Source of the DNA: Temnothorax longispinosus
Lineage: Eukaryota; Arthropoda; Insecta; Hymenoptera; Formicidae
Direction of reading: 5' to 3'
Assembly (NCBI RefSeq): GCF_030848805.1
Contig: NC_092362.1
Coordinates: 15,235,642-15,299,641, forward strand
DNA length: 64,000 nucleotides
This document shows positions 24,621 to 38,786 of this stretch, in pieces; positions within the stretch are counted from its first letter, which is position 1; every line of letters begins with the position of its first letter. The translations under genes were made by a program, and so were the position numbers. Under the pieces are notes generated by a model. It was given only the letters and a program-made list of their open reading frames with translations. It did not search any database and was not told the DNA's origin.

Positions 24621-25806
24621 GGCTTATAGCCTACATAAGGCGCTTACAGTACTGTGGAATCTTGAAGCGCCTATCTCCCCGTACAAGATGCTCCGAAATT
24701 TCCCGTAAACCGCGATGATGGCCTCTTTAGATTGTACGCGTTCGGTCTCTCTAGCAAGAGATTATTAAATCTTAACAGTTATCAAAATGTTAGCTCGATG
24801 ATTAAACTTTAGCTAGAATTGAAGAGTTGGCTCAAAGTTAATTAAATGTTCTGTTATTTTTAAAACTTTACAAACTTGATTCGATCGTCGACCTTTGAAG
24901 CTTTAATTTATTATTTATTGATTGTAGAGTATCTTAAAGGTAGGGCGAAGAAATCATGTCGTTTTGCGTTTAGAAAATTGAAAATAAAAGTATGTCACAA
25001 ATATTATACAACTCTGAGATCGTACTTTTAATTAACCAGAGAAACAAAATTTGTTGCAGTGACGCATCCAGATTTGCCAGAAAGAGAAGAATAAATTTTA
25101 CGACAGACGGCCATGCGAATAGTGAGAAGGCAAACGATAAGGACGAGAAAAAGAGGATCAAGTGAATGCAGATGAAGAAGATCGTTATTCTGTAAATTTT
25201 TTCTCAATGTAATTTGTAAGCCGCTATTTTTTCAACGTATTATTTGACAGCTGAAGCGCGAGATAGAGCGGCAAAAAGTACGTTTAATAATGTAAGGAAA
25301 GAGTCGGGACAGAGAGGTTTTTATCTCTTTATCACCATGTTTTTAACATTGCATTTGATATCGTTACCATTTAAAGTAAAGGTGACAGAACGACGATCTC
25401 GTACCGCATTAATAGTCTAGTTCGACGTAAAAGCTCACAAAGATGAAATGACGTGCGTGGGCGATTGCATGTATATGTACATATATATACGTACGCACGT
25501 GAAAATGTAAGGCTCCTACGCGTTTCCGATGCATTAATCTATCAGCGAGCAATTTCTGCGTATCTTTTTGAAGCGAGAGAGGGAAAACCGAATTAAATGC
25601 GATAGATTGACTCGCAATTGGATTAGTCGTGGTAGCGAAATGTCAAAGGGAGACAGAAAGGCGGGATGATCGCGGAAACAAAAGATCAAACGCACGCGTA
25701 ATCACCCGTGCGTTAGCTTTGCCCTTGGGCCCCTTGCCGCTAATCATTCTACGCGATCGACGCGGATTCGCTTGGACCGATTGGATCTCTTGGGTGATGC
25801 ATCGGG

Positions 25807-28800
25807 ATGGCGGAAACGATAGCACAGAATCGTACAGCGTACGACAGAACGACGACGGCGGCGGAAAAGCTGAATCTCACGTTGATGACATTCCTTCCTT
25901 CCAACGTGGTCGCGGCCGCGTTCAACGCCGAGACGACTAATCCGTCCGCAGCGATGACGGGCGACCCTGCGGTCGTCACCACTATCAAACCTCACCATCG
26001 CGTCCACAACGTGACGGAGTATCTCGTCGAGCAAGACGAGCTCGATCACAGTAAGTAGCACGGTGTACCGCGAAGAAAGCTATATATAAAAGTGTTTGAT
26101 AAAGACAGCGAAGTGTGGGTGGCGTCGCCTCTTCACGGTCCGAATTTTAATTAATTATGCATTCGAAAGGTTTAAGACGTTGGATTTTCAACGAAGCCGT
26201 CTTGACGCATCTCTTGACTGTATTTCAAAGTCGGCCGACTTAAAGTCACTTGGGAAATGTCGTCTAAGCGAGGGCCGGGAAGGTTCAGGAGGATGTCTGT
26301 TTTCAGATAAACTTATCACGACAAAAATTCAATTCTACCCGGCAAAAGCTTAATCCTGAAAAATGTGATGGAGACTAATAAAGAAAACGATATTTCTATT
26401 TTATGAAGTTTATTCATTTGTTTATGAGAAGCGTTTTTGCGTTTTTAACTCTTCCGTTTATAAATACTGAAAACAGATTTTTGAAGGAATCGTTTTTTTT
26501 TTATTCAGTTGTGCCTCGAAAAGGATTCAAAATAAACCGAGACATTAGTGTGTAGTACCACCAGCGTCGTTGTGAGATAATCGCCACAGATTTATTTATT
26601 TGTACGTATCCGTTTCTGTCGATACGCCGTACGCGATACGAATAAGCTCTGACAGGATAATCATACGAAAGGATCAGCTAGTAAAAGATTCAAGTTATTA
26701 TCGTATACTTTCGCTTCAAGAATTTTATGATTATTGTATTTCAGGTATCCTTGCCAACTTTTCAGACATACAGACCGTTTTGCTTGCATGCATATCGACG
26801 TTATTACCGCTGATCATCGCCTTGGGGATCGCCTTCGGCGTCAGGTATGCTAATTTTTGCTTATTGCGAAAGAGATACGCCATCCGCGGAGTGCCGGGCC
26901 GGTCGGTTATTTTTTTTGACACGCACAGCCAGCTATATGTTTTTCTAATATGCGTATCAGGCACGTGTGGCGAAAGTATCGGAACGACAGGGACAGCGGG
27001 AACGGTTTACCCTGGTACAAGAACGTCTGCAACCGCGATAATGCAGTCGAGTCGCAGCATCATCATCCGCATTCCGGAAATGTTCCCGTTGAGGCTGCCA
27101 CGAGGGTTCTCTCCGCACAAGACGTAAGTTAATGATATTTTAACAACCTTCCCAAGCGGGCAAGAAAAATCTTGTACGAATAGAATATTGCTACCAACGG
27201 GGATCGTCGATCAGCATACTTTTGGTCGGACGAAAGTCGCGCGCGACGTAGAATTTGATAGAATTTAATCAGATATAAATTTCTCTTCATCGATAAAATT
27301 ACGAAGTAATTGTATTAAGAATGTGGACTATGTTGTAATAAAAAAAGACTTACTTAGAATAATGATAAAACCGCACGCGAGACCCCTTTGCTAATTGAGG
27401 CAAGATTTTTCGTAAGTCGCGAGAGGGAAGACCGGCGAGTAGCTTGAGAGGAAATCTAGGGAGAAGTGCTTAACACGGCTAGCGCGACATGAATACGTTA
27501 TGAACTTTAATGGAATCGATACTAGCCCGTTTGATCCTCGTATGTGCATGCTCGATTAGCTTACATAATACGGTAACCACGCAAATACCGTCGGCCTTGG
27601 TTTAAATCTTGATGCTGTGCCGTAATAGGATATGCGGCAAACATTTACGGAACTTGCCCCAGATTGCACGATGGGGACGTAAGGATGTACGTACTGTACG
27701 TATACAATTGTCACGGTTGTTGCGCCGAACCGAGTCCGCGCGGCTCCCTACCGATCGCACGTGCAAAGCAGACATTATAGCGACCGCGAGGAGCCGAAAT
27801 CTATGGCTACGGATGTACCGTTATAACGCTTTGCATTTAATAGCGATGCATCGCCGCGCTGTGTTGCGCCCATTCGTCTCGCTTGACCCTTTCGGTTGGC
27901 GGATTCCTTCCGGCTAAAAACCTCCTCGTAAAATATCAACGCGCACACGCTTGTCTATATATACAATTCTCGCGTAATTGAGTCCATGCTCGATAAATTC
28001 AGAATTCAAATTCGACCGAGATTTCGTTACATTTTACAGTACCGCATATTGAGATTGAATTAGAATTTTAGATTGATGTTGAAATAAGAAGATATTACTT
28101 TAAAGATGAACAACTTTATTTTGAAGAAAATTTAAGATTGAAACGTTATTTTTTCGCATCATTACCGAACGAGTGTAGATTGAGTCCTGCCTATTTAAAA
28201 TTAACGTAACTCGCCTTCGTATGACTCACTATTTGCAAACTTTGAACAATATTTTTTGATTATTCGAAAACTTTAACGGTGCAGAAAGAATTAAAGTTAT
28301 CAATTCTTTATATACAATTAAGTTATTTACCATTTCGTTCTTCTTTGAAATATACCCTTGGAAATTTTAATTTTAGTACAGATAAAAATATCTTCTTGTT
28401 TATTAAAAACTCTAAACTTGATTTATAATCACCTTACATTATTTTAAAATAATAGAATTCTAATTATGGGTGATTAGACTTTTTGAGTTGGAACATACAG
28501 AATATTTAGAAATTTATAGAGCTCATTAATTTACACCGGATATAATTAGATCCCGAATAAACTCTAAATTTCAGAGATTTATAATTACCCCTTACATTAT
28601 ATTTTAAAATAATAGAATTGTTATTGCGGGTAGCTGTCTTAGATTTTTTGAGTTGGAACATACAGAATATTCAGAAATTCATAGAGCTCATTAATCAACA
28701 CCAGATATAATTAGATCCTGAATAAACCACGATACCGAGCGGCAAAAGTTGATTTAAATTAAAAATGTTAACGATAGCCGGAGGATTCGCGAAATTTGAT

Positions 28801-31800
28801 CAAGTTGTTTCATAAATATCCGAGTTTCTCCAATTTCTCCAATCATATAGCTGCAGTTCCAACTTTTATTTTCGTATCCGCAACAGTCCTTCGCAGACAG
28901 AGTTATAACAGATCGCGTTCACGCATTGTGCACGTGGCCAATAAATTCGCGTTCGCTGAGCCTACGTATAGAGGATTCCATTAACTTTGCCTACCAATTG
29001 ACGACGCATGCGGTGCATATTGTTCGAGCTGCGTGTGTTATACGCGCCCCGGGCGAGCGTGCAATCGCTCTCTTGTGTGTAGGCGAGCACAACGTTGCAA
29101 ACGCACAACGCACGCACGTGTACATATACATCACGCACACATTATTGTTTACGTATGTGCGTATGACTCAGCCAAAAATACCGTACGTCTGCTTGGCGCG
29201 GAGGAACGATGGGATTGACCTGATTTTAATTTCGCGTATATGCGATCGCGATAACTGGCGCTTAGCTGAATTTTTCAGCGTTTCTGCCGACGCGTGTTTA
29301 CCGCAAATTGTTTTCGTTCTATCCGCGCTCGGTTTCGTCGTGCCCACCGGTCGCGGTCGTGGCGGTGCAGATGCAAATGTCGGTGCGAGCGAAGGTCAAG
29401 AAAAGTGCACTCCAAGTACGCTGCTAACTTTAACTCCCAATGCAGCAACATGCGCAATATAACTATATTGTATATAAATAATTTATTATATAAATATCTT
29501 ATCATCGATTACATAAACGTGAAACTTGAAAACGAGTTTAGAAAAAAAAGAAGAAAAGGAAGTAAAAAGAAGGAGTAGACACCGTTTATATATCAGCGTT
29601 TCTTTTTTCCAAACAGTCAAGTTTCAAGATATTGTTAATCTTCTTGATTACAAATATTTATCTTACTCGCCAAAAATGATTAGGTATCTTAATTATTCTT
29701 ATTAACAATAATAAATTTTACCGGTATACAAATAGCGCGATTACGTAGTCGTGCACGGTCACTCAATTTTCGGTAAAGTCTGAAACGATAAGATTTCAGT
29801 AAAATTAAGTCTCTCTCAAAATTGAAATGTTTCAAGTAGAAAAAGATTTCTTTCGTTGCAAAGTTAACGGCGACGCCGCGTAGCATATGTCGAATAATGG
29901 CGAAGAAAGCTTCGCCCACTAATGAAATATATTATACGCCTTCCTTTACCACCGTGTTCGACTGCCCCCTCGACCGTGGTCTGCGGAGCAAAAGGGCATA
30001 TAATGCATAAACACAGACGTCGGTGAAAGTTGCATACGATGTTTGACTTCTGCAATTAAACCGGGCCAGCTTTCCATGCGACGCGATTCGTTTCATTTCG
30101 AACGACGCGACGGTTTCATTATTAGTACCGGTAATCCGCCTCTCTAATTTCGCCTCTCGCGTCGTCGCCTTCGCGTACTTTCTAATAAAATTGCGGTCAA
30201 TCATTTCCAGTTTTCTGCGCGGCGGCGCGCAAAATATCTCTCTTTTGCAACTCTGTTGCAACAACATTGAGCGCTGTAATCCAATTATAGAAATTTTTGA
30301 GAAGCATTATTATTAATAGATTAAATTATAACTTTCATTACCGTCATGTATATTTTGCGAAATGAATTATTTTCAACCGACCACAAATACGTCGAACCAT
30401 CTTAAACAAACACCCTCGATACTGGAGTCCGAATAAATATCCATGGAAGAGCTGAATTCGAACGAAAACGCAAAACGTACACGTGGCTAACAGTTTTTGT
30501 CGTGCGAGAGAGAATTTATCGCGCGAATCAGGACCGAAGCGGAGCAAAGCAGCGACCGAGCAGCGCCAACTTTCATTGATCACACATGTCCCTACAGAAT
30601 TAAATGCACTTGGGAACGACCAGAAGCGAGGCTGTACAGCGAACGAACAATTCAAAATAATTCAGGACGAACAGTCCTTCGGCGAAAGTGGAAAAGTAAA
30701 TTTCGCCGATGTGAACACGCGATATATACGCGACAAAGCAGTATGTTTGTCGAATGCCCACATCGTTTGCATTATTCTAAATTCATTTCTCTTTATAGAA
30801 AAGAGAGGGAAAGAGAGAATATTCTACACTATTTTGGAAGCAAGCTTTCACTTGGAAATATATCCGACTTCTTCAAGTTTGCAAAATTGGTTGCAACTCG
30901 GCGAACGTACACATATACACATATACCGATATTAATTCACATTCACACAATTATCACAGACTGACGTCAACATTTTAAGTTTCTTTTTTTAGTGTTTTAT
31001 CACTACTTTGTCAATTTTCCATCATCACTGAAGCTCATCGATTGCATTGTCAATACATATCACAAAATTGTACAGCATATGGTCTTTTCTATCCATGGTC
31101 TATTTCCGCGATTTTTCGATCAAAAGACGAAAAAGATGGAACACTAATGTCTTTCAAATGTATTAGTAAAATACGAGAGAAATGAAAATGTTTCAAACAA
31201 AATATAAAATAAAAGTGAGAGTCAAATGTATATATTAGTAAAATACGAGAGAAATGGAAATGTTTCAAACAAAATATAAAATAAAAGTGAGAGTCAAGAA
31301 TTGGTGTCTCGATATATAAAACAGACGCGATTTGTAATGCACGTGAATTATATAACGTGCTTTCTCTACGAATGCGCTCGTTCTTTCACTTCTGTAACGT
31401 GCACCAGAAGCAAGTATGTCAGCAACAAGCATAAAGAAAGCTGCACTTTTCATATATATTCGTATCTTTATATCTGATATCTCGAATTAGAGCAACACCT
31501 ATGCCTCCTCTCCCCCCCAAAAAAGGTGATATTCGAAATCACACTTAGAAACGTCCGATTTCTTCCCATCAGCTGCAGTTCTATCGAGCAACCAAGATTA
31601 GTCGTAAACTCGGCAAACACGTATCGGCATTCATTCACATTTGCATATCCTAAATGTTAGATTCCGGTTCACGTGCGTTTCCAGGAAAATAAAAAAAAAA
31701 ACTCTGTAGGAGAATGCACTTCTCACTAGTTCGAGTTGCGGAGAACGGAGGAGTTTTCACGACGGTCGGCGGGCCCCCGATGTCGCACCCGCACTATTTT

Positions 31801-34800
31801 CCGGTAATAGAGCAAGCGCGACGACGGCTTGTCTATGTCGGCCGCTAGTTGCCCGCGTAGTACTCGGTGGTGGGGGGTACCGCGCGCCTTCTTAAAGCCT
31901 TGCGCTTTTTTCAAAAACGGCGCGCTACCCCCGCCACGCTTGCTCTAGCCCCCCACCCAGTCCCCGCAAACGCATATGCGTTGCATGCCGCGGAACTCGC
32001 CCCCCTCCGCGTCAGCCCCCCTTCCGCCGCCCCCTCTAAATCACACTTTCCCGCCCCACCCCCTATCTGTAGAGCCGTTGCTCTTTCGTACCATCGCTGC
32101 ACCTCTCGCCACGCATACATGCACACGGACACAAATACATGTGCTGCAGTACTTCGCTGCTCTGCACGTCTCTCGCGCTCTTCGGCTACGTCGTAGAGTG
32201 CCCGCATCTCCTGTACGCACATTTACACGCACAATATTCTTGCCTCTTCCTCCGCCTCCTCGCCTTTTCTTGATCGCGAACGTATTTTTTCGCAACGAGA
32301 ATTTTTGCAGACTCGATTCAAGGAGCTTTATAGTTGCGAAGAATTTGAGAAGCAACTTTTCCATTTTCCTTTCTCCTTAAAAAAAAAATCGGGGAACCTA
32401 TTCAAAATGTTCAAGTAAAATTACATACGCACGAGTGATCAATCGCACTGAAATATTCTTCGAAATCGCCGGCATTATTTAATAATGCACTGATGTGCAT
32501 TTCAGCCTTTTCACCCCGTACATCCTTTTATTTTATCTGTTTTATTCCACGACACGAACACACAGCGCCTGTTTCATATGACGAGCAAGGGAAGAGCAGC
32601 TACCAAAAAGAAAAGGCCTTTTGTTCCAATGCATTCTGAATACGGGCCTTGGATTTCAATAATCGCTATGTACTACATATGCAACGCGAACGGACGTAGC
32701 GATAGCGACAGAGCGAGCGCCGAGAAAGTGTGTCATTGTTTACGCATAGTCGGTTTACTCTGCGACTCGTGCGCCGATACTTAGCTTCCACTCGTCGGCT
32801 GGCTGGCTTAGTTTCCGTCGCGATATTTTGAGATACGCGTTAAGCAGAGACGCGATAAAGTATTAGATTAGACTGAAAAATGATTCATCCTAACTGAACA
32901 TCGCGACGAACGTCGTATTGTCTTCTCCCTCCTCATTGAACATCGTTCTAGCTCGGAGAATCCAAATTGTTGTATTCTATGACTTCGAAACCTTTTATTT
33001 CCAGAGAAATACCTTTGTACGGTTCAATGTTCTGCGAAGCGTACACTTAACGATATATAAAAAAGACACGGTCTTCCTTTTACATATTTACTATGCATGA
33101 AGTGAATCATGCAATTTTCTTTTATAACGAGTTCAATGTTTGAAGTTCGATATTTCTTGACATTTGATACTTCTTGGCATTTTTGCTACATTAACTATAT
33201 TCACAAGCAACAAGGAAAAAATGAGAGGCAAACGCGATTAGTCGCGCGTGAATTAACCTTACGTAACATTTAATTAACAATTCAAAGTTATAAATCGTAC
33301 GTTTCAGCTTTATTTTGAACCGTCTTCAGCTGAAGCACTCTTTTTCCCTATTTCTTGTTAATTTCAAAATCGAGTCTTTGGTTACATCATCCATTTATTC
33401 ATATACACTATTAATATTAATAGTATGTATTATTAATATTAAATAATATTGTTAATAATAATATAATTATTAAACTATATATACCTTATATCGTTAATAT
33501 AACATAATTTAATAGTTAATATATAACTATTAATAATATAACGTTAATATTTTCTCCACAAGAAATTAAGTGGAAAATATATTGCCCAGTTTAACGTGAC
33601 GGTGGCGGGCTTGATTCGAGTGCCACGCCTTGACATCGAAAGTGATTTCGAATGCAAAGAGGCGTTCGCACTCGAGAGCGATCAAACTCATTCTTAGACG
33701 CGATTAAGTGCCGCCGCACATGGCCATTTATTTTTATCCAAAGCAGACACCACGAAATTTCTTAGCCGCGGCACCGAGTCCGGCGCATTGCGATAACCCG
33801 AACGACTTGAAAAAAAAAAAAAAAAAGAGAAGAAAAGTAATGTACGTGCTACATACTTTCCCCGTGAGTCACACTATTTATCCATACCGGACTTCAATAA
33901 TGGCCGATCGCATCTTGCAATCGCGAGGACGAAACTTCGTTTTGAGCGCGGGCTATATGCATATTAAATCGTCGTTTCTGCCGAGCGTGCATATTGTATA
34001 TACATAAATACATGCGCGCGGGCATAGCGTGAGAGAAAGCGATCCGCGCTTCGAAAAATCGCTCGCTCGCTTCGCGAAGACTTCGCGAAGACCTTATAGC
34101 TCGCTCCGAAACCGGTGAAAACTAGCCCCCTCTCCCCCCTTCCTTCTGGCTCCCCTGCCGACGCCGGTCGTCCTCCCGGTCGCTCGCCGTGCGATTGCAG
34201 CGTCCGGTGCTAAAATAAAAATCGGAATAGGAGCGAGGGGGGAATGCCGCGCCGATCGAGCGCGAGGAGGTAAGTTAGGTCACTGGGCGCGTTAATGCGC
34301 CGGCTAACCTTACTTTCGCATTGCTAGATTCAATTCATGCCAAGGCTGACCGGGTGCGTTGCCCTCGATTGCCCCTATGCCGTCGCCGCCGCCGCCGACG
34401 TCGTCGTCGTTGCCGCTGATCTCCCCCTTGCTCTTCGGCAACCGGCCGGCCGGTCGGCCGCGCGGCGTTCGCCGCCGCTAGACGCTCTCGCTCTATGCAC
34501 CCGAAGCGTGGCCGATACGACGCACTGCACACGCGTCATTCCCCCGCAAAAAATAGAACGGACCGCGTGGCTAGCGGCTATTTAAGGGATGTTTAGAAAG
34601 TTAAAAAAAACGCGAGTGACAGTGGATTTTCTAAGACTCCGCTCCTTGCCGCGGACAGCTTTATCGAGGCCGCCGGCGACGCTCTATTTGCTTACGAATC
34701 GTAAAACCGACGTCGGGGAATATTTTCCCTGTACTCTTCTCAGATACGCGGAATGTTATTTTTATATGCGGTTTTAGGGGGAATTGACAGGGGATTAACG

Positions 34801-37800
34801 TGCGAAATTGGGAATTCCATGTTGATGTTGCAATCGCGTCGAGCTTCTTTTTTCCTAATCCTCTCGAGATCTCTGTTCTGGATTCGTTTTATTATTACAA
34901 GGCTCCCTGCGAGCACTCAGGCGAATACGTTTGCTGCATTCTTCCGTAGACAGACAATGACCTGTTCGTGATTTATATAATTCGAATATAAATAGCATGC
35001 GGAAATGCACATTGTTCCAAAATCTCATTTATCTCATAGAACATTTTTGTGAATACACGACGAACTTCGAAGCTTTGTGTAATTAAAAAATGGGGTATAA
35101 TATCCGAGATTAGAATTAAAAGTATACGAAAAATTAACTAACAATAAGGTAAACTAAAGTTGAGGAAACGAGCGGTTTATGAAATTAAATATCGCAATTC
35201 TAGATACGGACACAAGTCGCTCATCGCCCATCAATGACGAGTGCAGAGTCGCTTCGCGGTCGAGCATTATACGGAATTCAATCGATTTCTCGGTCGTATT
35301 GCACGACAATTCTTCGATATATCGTCGCGTATCGTGTATCATTTTCTCAATAGAGCTTGCCACAGCCATTCATTGCGTTACGTATTGATCCCGGCTACTC
35401 TTCAATGCATTCAATATGTAACGTGCGTCAAGTTTGAAATAAATCTCTGATCAATTAATAGCCGCGCGTGGATTTCTCCCGGCGTCAGATTTCTCTCATA
35501 CTTATTTCCGTCTCTTATGTTCATTTCCCATAAATGTTTATTATCAGGAGGGTAACGTGTATCTCACATTAAAAATAGAATTTAATAAAGTTAAAGCATT
35601 TACGCACATATATTGTCCTGATTAATCGATAATCGGATTGGATAAGATATTCTTTAAACAATGTATAAATAATTAAATTCCTAGTACATTCATAGCATTT
35701 ATTTTAATCAGTTTGACCATTTTTAAATAATTATTGAAATTCAAAATCAAACCCTCAATATTCAAATTAATGCGAATAAGATATCACATTTAAATGTGTA
35801 TCGCATTACATTCTGACTAAAATATAAGTTGCAAAATTAAAATACGATCAGTTTTTATATAAAATTAAATTAAATGGCATTTATGTATATTCACTGTAAA
35901 ATTCGTAGTGTCAAATTATACTCAATTTGAGTCATTTTTAACCATTCATACAGGTCGCTGCTGTTCCAATTCAGTATATCGTTAATTTAATTAAAACAAT
36001 GTTAATTTCACTAAACCAATGGAGTTAAAATAATACTGTTTCGTGTTAAAATAAATTTCGACACACATGGTAGCTAAAAATAACAAAATGTTATTTAACT
36101 CATTGGTTTAAATTCATCCTTTGATATTTAACAGTGTTCTCTCGAAGAATAATGTATATATATGTTAAGTTTAAAGCCTAATGCAACATATCAACGCGTG
36201 GAAAACAAAACGATGGAAGATCTTTTTATCAGCAAAGAGCTTCATCCGAACAAACAATTCTTTACCGACATACTTCTGATAGCTATAGACAAATACGTGC
36301 CACCTGTCCGCTTTTCCTTATTAATCTTTTTTAAGTGATCAATCTCATATATCTGACTCGAATCGTTCTTCTATCATCATCGTCGCCGTCGTCGTCATCA
36401 TCATCTCGCTGGTCGACTCACGATTACAATGTTACGCGGGTACGTATCTCGCGCGCGAGATCCACTCGGCTCGCGCGATTCCCCGGGCCTCTTTATCCGC
36501 GCCGATCGCGCCCGTACGGCGCGCGGCGGTTTGGCGGTTCGGCCGTACATTTGTCCATCGGTGCGCCTCGCTTTAACCACCCGTTTATTCGGCCGCACGT
36601 CCATGCACCCGTCTTTCTGACCATGCGCGCGGCGCGGGCCCGCTCGGTCCGTCGGACCGGACCCGCTCTCGCCGCGTTGTATCGTGTCCGCGGGGTGGCT
36701 GACCTAACCGAAGGGGTCGTTGCACCCGTGCGCCTGGGTCCGCTTTCACCCCACCACCGTCTTCCTCTCTTTCTCTATACTTCTTCTGATCAGCTTCGCG
36801 TGCGCGCGAGCGCAGCCAGACCTATCCTCCCGTCAACGTCTTGCTTCCACCATCGCACTGTGTGTGACGGCGGCTCTTCCTCCTTTCTCCCTCTCTTCTC
36901 TTCTTTCGTCCTCGTTTTCTTATTATTATTCTCTTTCTTCCATTTCCCCTCGCTTCCCCCTTCCTCCCTCCCTCCCTCCTCCCGCCCGCATCCTGGTCTT
37001 CTTCGCTCTTATCCTACGTATTGTCCATTTCGCTCAAACCCCGGCTGTGTAGCCGGGTCCAAAAGAAATTATAGTTATTTGCCACCGACCCTTTCGGATA
37101 GTCGATTATTTCGCGGCAGTCGCCCATCCCATCACCCTTCCCCTCTCTCGCTCTCCCCCCCTCCTATTCTCCATCTTCCCCTGCATATCCACTCTTTCCT
37201 CCATCTTTGATTGTGATTAAATTATTTCAACTAATGTTGAAAAGAGAAGCATTAACTATTAAAATAATCAAGTGCTACAAATAGATATTGATTAATTATT
37301 TATTATATTATTTCACAATGGTCCAACAGGATAATTGTTTACTAGAAATATTTAATTCTTTGTAGAAAACTCAGAAATGTGATGTGCAATTGGCAAAAAA
37401 ATATTTATTGCCCTTCCCCACTTATTCTCTTCTCCTTTCATCTTCTTCTTGCTTCTTTCTTTTACTACTTCTCCTTCCCTTGCCTCTTATCACTGATTAC
37501 GGAATTTCTTCATCGCAGAACAATTAACTCTATTATTTATGGCATTGCATTTCAATTTTATTTTTTAAAATAGAACGTTTTTTTTTAATAATATTGCTAA
37601 AAAATACTATCAAAGATTTTAGTATTAATAATAGAAGGTCTAAATAAATCTCATATGAAAATAATCTCATAAAATAAATCTCATATGAAAAGTTTAAATT
37701 TCATTATATTGTAATATTACCTACATTTTTCAATATCTCGTAAGCAATATTAAAAATTAAATTAGTTTTTATAATCGATAATACAAATGACAAAATAAGA

Positions 37801-38728
37801 AACATTGAAAAATGGAGCTTTAGGAGGTAAGATATACGGTTCAAACCTAATAAACCTGCACCTATATGTACGTAACGTCATAATATTGAAAGTCATCGTT
37901 ATTAATACGAATGCAACAATCAGATTTTTCTGAGAGCTACATGCTAAGAATAATCAAAACGCTACATCACAAGGCAAATTTAGGTTTTTAGCACGGAACA
38001 ACGAAGCGCAGTTATCGAATGACGTCGGTGTAAAGTGATAAGGCTCGTTGTTTGCTATATTCGCGAGGCGTACCAGACTATGATAGAGATTAGCTTATCT
38101 CGACTACGAACCACAAGGAGGTCTCTGTTCATTTGCCAGCACTATGTCAATATTATTTCGCTGACCGCCGTCACAGCCCGAACTCCGAAACTACTTTTAT
38201 TCGCTCTCTTCTCTCCCTCTCTCCCTCCCTTTCTCTCTCTCTCTCACTCACTCACTCACTACTCACTCACTCACTCACTCACTCACTCACTCACATATAT
38301 TTCTGATAAAAAGAGATCAGAAATGTTAAGATTAGTTTTTCAAAGATGACAGTGTTAATATATAAGAAAAAAAGGGGGAATAATAATTCACTTTAGGGAA
38401 ACGTTTTCTAATTTTCTAGAGCGATACATCTTTAGATAATTAGTTTTAGTCGACAGATCGATTATTAAAGCACAGTTAAAAATTTGAATTAATATACTGA
38501 AATCTTACGACAATGTTATTTTTGGGAGATAAAATTCTATCTTATAAATTTGCAAGCAGAATTCATAAATTTTTGCCTCTCACTACGAGACGCAATCAAA
38601 TATTTAGTTCGATTCTCGCCAATGTCAAAATTCCAAGTCCGCGCATATTTGCTTGCCATTAAAATAGAAAGATGAAACTCAAAGCCGTGGTATGTACCGT
38701 TCGCTGAAGTTGCCACTACTTTTTATCC

Positions 38729-38786
<58 letters not shown>

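Larger units (their letters stand above)
19641..25806. other. Region between the divergent PYM and membrane-protein genes
   Basis: No conserved coding exon recognised. It mixes AT-rich spacer (19.65-21.4 and 22.3-23.2 kb) with three GC- and CpG-rich islands (21.4-22.0, 23.25-23.6 and 24.07-24.62 kb). These islands are candidates for the promoter and untranslated first exons of the plus-strand gene starting at 25807. Their long reading frames overlap on both strands and are simple in composition. Confidence 0.5.
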
